A stretch of 6,991 nucleotides of DNA from Candidatus Brocadiaceae bacterium (lineage in GTDB: Bacteria > Planctomycetota > Brocadiia > Brocadiales > Brocadiaceae), in assembly GCA_024653795.1 (NCBI GenBank), contig JANLHY010000521.1, positions 1-6,991 of the forward strand. Reading direction: 5' to 3'. Position 1 is the first letter of the stretch. Each line of letters begins with the position of its first letter. Below are positions 1 to 4,801 of this stretch, in pieces. A program made the translations under genes and the position numbers. A model generated the notes under the pieces. The model was given only the letters and a program-made list of their open reading frames with translations, had not been told where the DNA came from and made no database searches.

Positions 1-1
1 C

Positions 2-2683
2 CTCTCGAGAGGGGAATATAAAAGTCCCCTCTTGGGAGGGGATTCAGGGGTGGGTAAATCCGCAATCCAAAACTTGTCCCCGACTTCGATCGGGGATCCA
101 CAATCGGTAGATGTAGGTTGGGTGAAGCGAAGCGCACCCAACAAAAACGGTGTGAACGATTTTAACGGCTTGAACCGATGGAACGATTCTGATGGGTTCG
201 CTTCGCTTAACCCATCCTACCCCTGCCCCCTATTGGGCGGTTTTTGTTGGGTTTCGTGCCTCAACCCAACCTACCCTAACTCCCAAACTCACAACTCTCT
301 AACTCCCCAACTCATTTACGGTTTCACCGTAGCAAGCTACGACCGCACCAAACCCCTCATCATCGACCCCCTGCTGGCGTCCACGTTCCTGGGCGGGTCT
401 GATTATGAGGGTGGTAATTCTCTCACCCTGGACACAAGCCTGGACACAAGCGGGAATGTATATGTGACGGGGTATACTTATACGTCAGACTTTCCGACGA
501 CAAGCGGGGCATATGATACCTCTTTTAATGGTGGTAGTGCCTATTTTGTTTATGATGCCTTTGTCTCGAAACTGAACGGCAATCTTTCCGCCACAACCGC
601 TCAGACACCCCCTACTGCTAGAGGCTGGTTAGCTTCGTCAATAATCGGAACCACTATCTATACCATAGGCGGAGGAGTATGCGAAGGCGTAGGATGTGGA
701 AATTTCGGTGGAGGCGAAGTACCGACTGTAGAGACATATGAGCCTGCAACTAATGCGTGGTTTTCAAAGGCTTCACTACAGACAGCACGGTTTGGCCTCA
801 CTGCGACCACAGCTAATGGAAAGATTTACGCCATTGGTGGAGTAAGTGGGGCTGGTTCTCACCCAACTCCTTCTGTAGAGGAGTATGATCCTAATTCTGG
901 CGCATGGTCAGTTAAGGCCAATATGCCCACTCCAAGATGGAAATTAACATCCTCAGCAGTCAATGAAAAAATCTACACAATAGGCGGTGGAGCAACAGGA
1001 AACCAATGCGTTCCTACTGGGATTCTGGAGGAATATGATCCAATTAATAACGAATGGACAACAAAGACGCCCATGCCTACAGCTCGATGGGGTGCTGCGA
1101 GTGTTGTAATCAATGGTCATATTTACGTAATTGGAGGTTCTCGGTCTTGCCCTCATATTATTATAGATCCCTCTGCGGCGTTAGAAGTCTATGATCCTGT
1201 GGGAGATAATTGGGATACTACAAGGGAGCCGATGCCCACTGCTCGATGGGATTTAGCTGCGGCAACAGTCAATGGAAAGATTTACGCTATTGGAGGATGG
1301 GATCCTCAAAATGAAAGAGTGCTTGATAAGGTTGAAGAGTATGATCCTGCTACCAATGTGTGGACTACAAAGTCTCCTATGCCCACTGCAAGGACAGGGC
1401 TGATTGCCGTGGCAGTGAATGGGGAAATCTATGCTTTTGGAGGTTTTGATGGATCGCGCGTCCTAAACGCTGTTGAAGTGTACGATCCGCTTATGGACAT
1501 TTGGTCGGTCCCTGTGGATAACACTCCCACAGTGACAACAGGTTCATCAACGAACATTACATCCAGTTCGGCAACATTGAATGGTACTGTCAATGCCAAT
1601 GGGTTATCCACAACTGCATGGTTTGAGTACGGCGACACCAGCGGCGGGCCGTATCTCAACTCCAATACGCAAACCGTAACCGGGACAAGCGACACACCCG
1701 TAAGCATTGGTATAAGCGGCTTATCGGCAGGCACGAAATATTATTACAGGCTAGTCGCCGAAAACACCGCCGGTAAATCGGAAGGCGAAGAAAAAGAGTT
1801 TATTACCCAAACCGCTAAACCATACATTAATAACCTTTCTTCTTATTTTGGGTCACCTGGAACTGCTGTCACCATTAATGGCGTTAATTTTGGCGATCTA
1901 CAAGGATCAGGGGTGGTAAATTTTGGCGCAACTACTGCAAGCGTTACTTCGTGGAATGATACAAGTATCGTAATAACCGTTCCTGAATTGCCTCCTGAGA
2001 CGTATGATATAAGTGTTACAGCCAATGGTCAAACAAGTAATGCCCTCTCATTTCTTTTGAAGGAAGAAAACCTCCTGGAAAAATATGCGCCTATTTTGTA
2101 CATGCACGGACAAGAGCACTTTCATCCTACAAATGTTGAGGTGATGTTAGATAATTCAGAATTATACGAAAAAATATGCGCAAAAGAGAAAAAAAATGGA
2201 GATTGTAAAAAATATAAAGGAAAACGAGTTAACGAAAACAAAAATAATGAGCTCTCTTTAGCTCAATTAATGGATGAATACAATGATGATATTTATTATC
2301 TTCAGCTAAAAAAGAAAGCAAAGAAGAAAGTAGAGAAGGATTGGAAAGAGCGCCAGACTGTTTACGGTCGCCAATTTACCGATGACGATACTAAGCAAAC
2401 AGTACTTCAATACTGGTTTTTCTATGTTTACAATGATTGGGGGACATCCAAAGAACTAGGCAATAGTCATCAGGGTGATTGGGAAATGATCCAGATTATC
2501 TTAGGTAGTGATAATCAGCCATTACTAATTACCTATGGTTTTCACCACGGTGGGCAAACATTTCAATGGGATAATAAAGAAGTTAGTAAAAGTGAAGACG
2601 GAAATCACCCTCTGGTATATAACTCTGGGGGGACATGGATGCTGGAACAAACCAGGAAGCCATGCATGGTATCAAGCGCCTAA
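2..2683 (+). CDS. SBBP / kelch / FN3 / IPT / Vps62-like multidomain protein, 5' end open, frameshifted near 2630
   Basis: Residues are counted from the TTG at 32. The frame is open to the left edge, and no start with a ribosome binding site is visible, so 32 is probably not a real start. Residues 1-94 are translated repeat DNA. Residues 95-112 (TVASYDRTKPLIIDP) resemble the end of the domain that precedes SBBP repeats, and ~113-189 is one SBBP repeat (TFLGGS, GNVYVTGYT). Residues ~195-497 hold six kelch blades, each with a form of GKIYAIGG followed by EEYDP..W and MPTARW. Residues ~500-593 are FN3-like (YYYRLVAENTAG), and 596-677 an IPT/TIG domain (GSPGTAVTINGVNFG). From 681 a Vps62-like domain starts (YAPILYMHGQEHFHP, HQGDWEMIQI) and contains a lysine-rich insert at ~715-785. 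The last ~17 residues are out of frame; the true sequence continues one frame over. This suggests an exported or surface binding protein. Function is unknown, and I consider the gene probably broken. Confidence 0.75.
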   Translation, partial: LSRGEYKSPLLGGDSGVGKSAIQNLSPTSIGDPQSVDVGWVKRSAPNKNGVNDFNGLNRWNDSDGFASLNPSYPCPLLGGFCWVSCLNPTYPNSQTHNSLTPQLIYGFTVASYDRTKPLIIDPLLASTFLGGSDYEGGNSLTLDTSLDTSGNVYVTGYTYTSDFPTTSGAYDTSFNGGSAYFVYDAFVSKLNGNLSATTAQTPPTARGWLASSIIGTTIYTIGGGVCEGVGCGNFGGGEVPTVETYEPATNAWFSKASLQTARFGLTATTANGKIYAIGGVSGAGSHPTPSVEEYDPNSGAWSVKANMPTPRWKLTSSAVNEKIYTIGGGATGNQCVPTGILEEYDPINNEWTTKTPMPTARWGAASVVINGHIYVIGGSRSCPHIIIDPSAALEVYDPVGDNWDTTREPMPTARWDLAAATVNGKIYAIGGWDPQNERVLDKVEEYDPATNVWTTKSPMPTARTGLIAVAVNGEIYAFGGFDGSRVLNAVEVYDPLMDIWSVPVDNTPTVTTGSSTNITSSSATLNGTVNANGLSTTAWFEYGDTSGGPYLNSNTQTVTGTSDTPVSIGISGLSAGTKYYYRLVAENTAGKSEGEEKEFITQTAKPYINNLSSYFGSPGTAVTINGVNFGDLQGSGVVNFGATTASVTSWNDTSIVITVPELPPETYDISVTANGQTSNALSFLLKEENLLEKYAPILYMHGQEHFHPTNVEVMLDNSELYEKICAKEKKNGDCKKYKGKRVNENKNNELSLAQLMDEYNDDIYYLQLKKKAKKKVEKDWKERQTVYGRQFTDDDTKQTVLQYWFFYVYNDWGTSKELGNSHQGDWEMIQIILGSDNQPLLITYGFHHGGQTFQWDNKEVSKSEDGNHPLVYNSGGTWMLEQTRKPCMVSSA
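23..55 (+). repeat. Left copy of an inverted repeat also found at 3588-3618
   Basis: The core hairpin (cccctc, loop ttgg, gagggg, 26-41) is followed by aggggtgggt (46-55). The reverse complement of this segment matches 3588-3618 almost base for base, apart from two or three bases between the hairpin and the aggggtgggt tail. The two copies face each other across the damaged multidomain gene. Confidence 0.8.
113..142 (+). repeat. 30-bp hairpin repeat, copy 1
   Basis: It begins gtagg and contains a perfect 8-bp stem, gttgggtg (117-124) with cacccaac (135-142), around a 10-base loop aagcgaagcg. It is the forward-orientation member of a family whose other full copies, at 191-220 and 246-274, are inverted. 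A half copy without the second stem arm lies at 3409-3425. Confidence 0.8.
191..220 (-). repeat. 30-bp hairpin repeat, copy 2 (inverted)
   Basis: The perfect stem is gatgggtt (191-198) with aacccatc (209-216), around loop cgcttcgctt, and the outer ctac tail is the complement of the gtag start of copy 1. Compared with copy 1, two stem positions differ, and in both cases the partner base has changed too, so pairing is kept. Confidence 0.8.
246..274 (-). repeat. 29-bp hairpin repeat, copy 3 (inverted)
   Basis: The perfect stem is gttgggtt (246-253) with aacccaac (263-270), around a 9-base loop tcgtgcctc, and it ends in the same cctac tail as copy 2. The loop differs from copies 1 and 2 while the stem pairing is fully kept. 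Confidence 0.8.
428..451 (+). repeat. 12-bp perfect tandem duplication inside the SBBP repeat
   Basis: The unit ctggacacaagc occurs twice back to back (428-439, 440-451), so the protein reads LDTSLDTSGNVYVTG where SBBP repeats normally have a single LDTSGNVYVTG-like segment. The duplication preserves frame. Confidence 0.9.
614..1519 (+). repeat. Six kelch repeats (one beta-propeller)
   Basis: The six units are about 150 bp each. Each encodes a beta strand ending in IGG or FGG, a Glu-x-Tyr-(Asp/Glu)-Pro segment and a downstream Trp, the standard kelch blade signature. The link between blades is conserved even in DNA: atgcccactccaagatgg-type sequence recurs at about 923, 1073, 1232 and 1379. 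Six units would close one kelch propeller. Blades 1 and 4 carry longer loops, with Cys-rich GVCEGVGCG in blade 1. Kelch propellers usually bind protein or carbohydrate ligands; nothing here identifies the ligand. Confidence 0.85.
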
Positions 2684-3056
2684 ACCTAAAAGATGCCTAG
2701 ATTGTACAGATGAGACATCTGATGACGGGGATGTATTGTACCCAAATTCTATGTCTGACAGTGAAATCAGTGAAATACAATCTAGTGCTGAAAAATATTC
2801 ATACACAATTGAAGATATGACTGATTGGACCGATGAAGATAAAGATTGGATATATTGGAAAGGATATTGGGGATTGCAGACAATAAGGAAGATGAACGGA
2901 AAAGAGGATTTGGGGAGTTCTGGCCCACCGAGTCCACCATACATAGATTATATAAATGATGGAATAGAGATGGTCGTTGGAAAAAACCAATATTATGGGC
3001 GACAAGCCCTAACCCATCAGATTATGAAATTTGTGCTTCTTCCAATATCAAAGTAA
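2633..3056 (+). pseudogene. Vps62-like domain, second fragment (shifted +1)
   Basis: After the G6 run at 2627-2632 the sensible protein continues in the next frame: GHGCWNKPGSHAWYQAPKP, then an acidic stretch (SDSEISEIQSSAEKYSYTIEDM), then WIYWKGYWG and GPPSPPYIDYIND. GSHA followed by an aromatic, and the tryptophan-rich WKGYWG segment before GPPSPP, fit the later part of Vps62/DUF946-type domains, whose earlier part lies in the preceding frame. Removing one G from the run joins the two pieces (HPLVYNSGG-HGCWNKPGSHA). The frame then becomes nonsense after about 2960-2985 and stops at 3054-3056. It is a fragment of the upstream gene, not a separate gene: an ATG at 2535 exists, but it lies inside the coding region of the first frame. 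Confidence 0.7.
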
Positions 3057-3328
3057 TTGATCGTAATGAGAAAGGAAACATTGTAAGACTTTTTGATAAG
3101 TGTTCTGTTGATTTGCTGTGTGGCGGATGTGCAACTATTAAAATATTGTATTCAGAAGAAGATTTAGTATTTGATGTATATTCACTTGATGGAAAAGAAG
3201 TGGATTTGAAAATCAGTAGACATAAGAAAACAGGTGAGGTATATGAGGTGGAGTTTAATTGGCTAGAAATTCCCAAGAACGGCAAGGCAACACTTAAGAT
3301 TTTCTCCAGAACAAAACCCAAATCTTGA
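2960..3328 (+). pseudogene. Vps62-like protein, third fragment (original frame restored)
   Basis: From about 2960 the first frame becomes sensible again: RDGRWKKPILWATSPNPSDYE, followed by a region with CASSN, DKCSVDLLCGGCATIKILY and EVYEVEFNWLEIPKNGKATL. The GRW..P..WA pattern suits the end of a Vps62-like domain. The remaining ~100 residues look like a small beta-rich C-terminal domain with four or five cysteines that I cannot name. An ATG-like start at 3113 (TTG) is only an internal codon. Entry from the preceding frame needs a one-base loss (or -1 shift) somewhere between 2960 and 2986. The frame stops at 3326-3328, but the sequence just before that stop reads better in another frame. Confidence 0.65.
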
Positions 3329-3404
3329 GATGGAAATTGATCATGACCATAATGGAATTTTTGATTATCGTGTATCACCAGATTATGCGACTCAAAACCC
3401 TTAG
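3303..3404 (+). pseudogene. C-terminal tail fragment after a third frame change
   Basis: Shifting frame at the T run 3300-3303 avoids the stop at 3326. The protein then reads SPEQNPNLEMEIDHDHNG, IFDYRVSPDYATQNP, and ends at TAG 3402-3404. The EIDHDHNGIFDY segment looks like a genuine extracellular Asp-rich (DxDxDG-like) ending, which is why I take it as the true C terminus. Deleting one T gives ATLKISPEQNP across the join. No ribosome binding site or start supports an independent small gene. Confidence 0.5.
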
Positions 3405-3408
3405 TCTT

Positions 3409-3425
3409 GTAGGTTTGGTGAAGCG
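3409..3425 (+). repeat. Half copy of the left-block hairpin repeat
   Basis: gtaggtttggtgaagcg differs from the first 17 bases of copy 1 (113-129) at one position. The second stem arm is missing, and the 135-bp composite inverted repeat begins a few bases further on. It lies in the same orientation as copy 1, immediately after the stop of the multidomain gene. Confidence 0.65.
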
Positions 3426-3433
3426 TAGTTACT

Positions 3434-3568
3434 GCCGGTTCAATCTTGTAGATTGAATCGCAACGTTTGGCGCTGGCACGACGCGCAGGAACAGGAGAAG
3501 GCCATGTATATTTCCAAAACGTTGCAAGTCGCAAAACGCTACGGTTCAGGCTACAAGCCTGAACCGGC
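3434..3568. mobile_element. 135-bp composite inverted repeat, MITE-like
   Basis: The ends are 26-bp imperfect inverted repeats: 3434-3459 begins gccggttcaatcttgtag, and the complement of 3543-3568 begins gccggttcaggcttgtag (two differences in 18). Each end is itself a hairpin (ttcaatct/agattgaa with loop tgt; ggttcaggct/agcctgaacc with loop aca). A second nested pair lies inside (gcaacgtttgg 3460-3470 with ccaaaacgttgc 3514-3525). Nested terminal inverted repeats without a transposase are the layout of a MITE or of a folded repeat element. I see no clear target-site duplication. The interior contains a short ORF with a good ribosome binding site (see findings). Confidence 0.55.
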
Positions 3569-3587
3569 GGACAAAACGGGGAAAGAG

Positions 3588-3618
3588 ACCCACCCCTAAC
3601 CCCTCCCAAGAGGGGAAT
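3588..3618 (-). repeat. Right, inverted copy of the 23-55 repeat
   Basis: acccacccct (3588-3597) followed by the hairpin cccctc-ccaa-gagggg (3600-3615) is the reverse complement of the left-edge element. A partial third copy (cccctcccaag) lies at 3627-3637. Confidence 0.8.
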
Positions 3619-3636
3619 TGCGGAGGCCCCTCCCAA

Positions 3637-3663
3637 GACCTGTCCTCGATTCCAGTCGGGGAG
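3637..3663 (+). repeat. Second copy of the cctgtcc..tcgggg hairpin
   Basis: This matches 71-97 in the same orientation with several substitutions. The stem cctcga (3644-3649) and tcgggg (3656-3661) has one T:G pair where the left copy has C:G. It is therefore a direct repeat, unlike the neighbouring 3588-3618 element, which is inverted. Confidence 0.6.
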
Positions 3664-3723
3664 GGGAATAATTTGTAGAAGGGGCAAGGGTCACCCTTCA
3701 TTATTCAATCGACATATACAAAA

Positions 3724-3743
3724 AAAGCATGTGAAAGCATGTG
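3724..3743 (+). repeat. 10-bp tandem duplication
   Basis: aaagcatgtg occurs twice in tandem (3724-3733 and 3734-3743), directly followed by ggggtcgggtcttt. The latter resembles the ends of REP/RAYT or IS200-like repeats that I recall from other bacterial genomes. That link is from memory and weak. Confidence 0.6.
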
Positions 3744-3779
3744 GGGTCGGGTCTTTAATTTTGCTGTTTGGAGTTGCTC

Positions 3780-3808
3780 TTGTTTACCAACCTACATAAA
3801 ATTAATAT
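3780..3808 (+). promoter_or_regulatory. Candidate sigma70-type promoter for scpA
   Basis: TTGTTT (3780-3785) and TAATAT (3803-3808) are separated by exactly 17 bases in AT-rich DNA, about 145 bp before the scpA start. It is the best match I found by eye in this intergenic region. The 30-bp palindrome at 3841-3870 would lie in the leader transcript. Confidence 0.35.
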
Positions 3809-3840
3809 TTTACAAAGTTGAAAATGCCTCTGTGACAATA

Positions 3841-3870
3841 TGTAGTGGCAATTCATGAATTGCCGCTACA
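3841..3870. repeat. 30-bp near-perfect palindrome
   Basis: The arms are tgtagtggcaattca (3841-3855) and tgaattgccgctaca (3856-3870), paired at 14 of 15 positions with one T-C difference that would be a G:U wobble in RNA. No T tract follows, so it is a poor intrinsic terminator. It looks like another dispersed palindromic repeat. Confidence 0.75.
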
Positions 3871-3936
3871 TTGCATAATAACCACATTATTACTGGAATT
3901 TTTCAAAAAACTAAACTGTTACTAAAAATTTATTGT

Positions 3937-3945
3937 GGGGGGGGG
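3937..3945 (+). promoter_or_regulatory. G9 tract in the scpA ribosome binding region
   Basis: Nine consecutive Gs end 7 bases before the ATG at 3953, the position of a Shine-Dalgarno. No AGGAGG-like sequence is nearby. G-runs can pair with the CCUCC of 16S rRNA through G:C and G:U pairs, so the tract probably serves as the binding site; this is inference. It also makes the upstream GTG at 3935 an unlikely start, because the run would then lie in coding sequence. Confidence 0.45.
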
Positions 3946-3952
3946 AAAAGTA

Positions 3953-4702
3953 ATGACCGGCGAATATAAAGTAGACCTGGACATTTATAACGGGCCCATT
4001 GACTTACTTCTTTATCTGATTCGAAAAGAAGAGGTAAGTATCTACGATATCCCTATTGCGCGGATTACGGATCAATACTTACAGTATGTGGAGGCATTGC
4101 AAACCCTGGATATGAATATTGTGGGTGATTTCCTGGTGATGGCTGCCACGCTCATGTATATCAAATCGTATATGCTTCTTCCACGCACAGAGGCACAGGG
4201 TATTGAAGAAGACGAGGAAGACCCGCGGTTGTCTCTGGTGAAGCAATTACTGGAATACAAGCGGTATAAGGGAAGCACCCTTATCCTGGCTGCCAGGGCT
4301 GCCGAGTGGGAAAAAAGGTGTTTTCGCTTACACAGGGAGATTCCCATTGAAACAGAAGATAAAGAACAGGAACTCCCGCTGGAAGGTGTGAATGTATGGG
4401 ACCTTTTACAAAGGTTTTCGCACCTCATGAAACAAACGCTAATGAGTGTGCCCACGAAAGTAACTTATGATGATACGCCGATACAAGAATATATGAATGG
4501 CGTTTTACAAGCGGTGCATCTCCATACTTCAATATCCTTTACGGATCTTTTTAAGGGAATATGCGAAAGGAATCGGATTATTGGATTCTTTTTAGCCTTG
4601 TTGGAACTGGTTCGTTTGAACAGGATAAAGATCGAGCAGACGGTTAACTACGCGGATATTCAGATATCCCTAAATAATGTGGCATCGTTAGACAGTGTTT
4701 GA
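3953..4702 (+). CDS. scpA: Segregation and condensation protein A (kleisin)
   Basis: The 249-residue product has the normal ScpA length. ScpA is the kleisin subunit that bridges the two heads of the SMC ATPase dimer and recruits ScpB in bacterial condensin, acting on the nucleoid in chromosome compaction and segregation. The N-terminal helical domain carries the family motif YNGPIDLLLYLI (residues 12-23), then VSIYDIPIARITDQYL and DFLVMAATLMYIKSYMLLPR. The acidic linker (EEDEEDPR) follows. The C-terminal ~170-240 winged-helix part (FTDLFKGICERNRIIGFFLALLELVRLNRI) is where kleisins bind the SMC cap. I chose the ATG at 3953 because alignment-like similarity begins at EYKVDLDIYNGP. A GTG at 3935 is in frame but would read through the G9 tract. 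scpB is not adjacent in this window, although it often is in other bacteria. Confidence 0.95.
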   Translation: MTGEYKVDLDIYNGPIDLLLYLIRKEEVSIYDIPIARITDQYLQYVEALQTLDMNIVGDFLVMAATLMYIKSYMLLPRTEAQGIEEDEEDPRLSLVKQLLEYKRYKGSTLILAARAAEWEKRCFRLHREIPIETEDKEQELPLEGVNVWDLLQRFSHLMKQTLMSVPTKVTYDDTPIQEYMNGVLQAVHLHTSISFTDLFKGICERNRIIGFFLALLELVRLNRIKIEQTVNYADIQISLNNVASLDSV

Positions 4703-4724
4703 AATTGCCAGGAATAATTTTGAT

Positions 4725-4753
4725 TTGAAATTGTTGTGATAGTTTGTTACCAT
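4725..4753 (+). promoter_or_regulatory. Weak candidate promoter before the Trm112-like gene
   Basis: TTGAAA (4725-4730) and TACCAT (4748-4753) are 17 bases apart. The -35 is a strong match and the -10 is mediocre. The 99-bp gap between scpA and the next gene is long enough for a promoter, but read-through from scpA is equally possible. Confidence 0.2.
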
Positions 4754-4790
4754 TCTCTGCGTCTGCATTATCGTATTGCCCTTTATCGGT

Positions 4791-4796
4791 AGGAGG
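4791..4796 (+). promoter_or_regulatory. Ribosome binding site of the Trm112-like gene
   Basis: AGGAGG lies 5 bases before the ATG at 4802. It is a full consensus site and fixes the start of this small gene. Confidence 0.8.
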
Positions 4797-4801
4797 TTGT
4801 T

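Larger units (their letters stand above)
1..316. repeat. Block of short palindromic interspersed repeats, read in frame with the next gene
   Basis: This stretch is built from several short repeat types rather than ordinary coding sequence. It starts with a palindrome (cctctcgagagg, 1-12), then a hairpin with stem cccctc (26-31) and gagggg (36-41). Next come a hairpin with stem ccccga (78-83) and tcgggg (90-95), three copies of a ~30-bp hairpin family (113-142, 191-220, 246-274), and an aactc-rich degenerate stretch (278-314). Related copies of most of these occur again at 3405-3663. The frame of the downstream gene has no stop from base 2 onward, so the block is formally translatable. The peptide it would encode looks like no protein domain and contains no credible start with a ribosome binding site. 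I read it as repeat DNA that inserted in, or replaced, the 5' part of the gene. Confidence 0.75.

Noticed and set aside
113..274. CRISPR array
   Set aside because: Three ~30-bp hairpin repeats are close together, but they differ in orientation, sequence and spacing, and no cas gene is present.
953..2025. Minus-strand open frames at 953-1156, 1429-1734 and 1843-2025
   Set aside because: They are antisense to kelch, FN3 and IPT coding sequence, with no RBS and no recognisable protein.
2535..3056. Independent gene starting at ATG 2535
   Set aside because: The first 33 codons overlap convincing Vps62 coding sequence in another frame and read as nonsense. Only the part after 2632 is meaningful, so it is a frameshifted continuation.
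2627..3303. Programmed frameshifting as the explanation for all three frame changes
   Set aside because: Only the A AAA AAC site fits a known -1 mechanism. The other two need +1 shifts at G6 and T4, so indels or sequence errors explain the set more simply.
3022..3687. 221-codon open frame on the minus strand
   Set aside because: Its first third reads through the repeat cluster and the MITE-like element, and the rest is antisense to the coding-like third fragment of the Vps62-type gene. The protein has no domain sense.
3841..3870. Intrinsic terminator
   Set aside because: The palindrome is AT-rich at its centre, has no loop, is not followed by a T tract, and lies upstream of scpA rather than just after a gene.
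3935..3952. GTG 3935 as the scpA start
   Set aside because: It would put the G9 tract into codons 1-4, leaves no ribosome binding site, and extends the protein before the normal family start.
1..3952. A new defence or toxin system
   Set aside because: There is no nuclease, ATPase, reverse transcriptase or antitoxin-like gene. The accessory region holds one damaged propeller protein and repeats.
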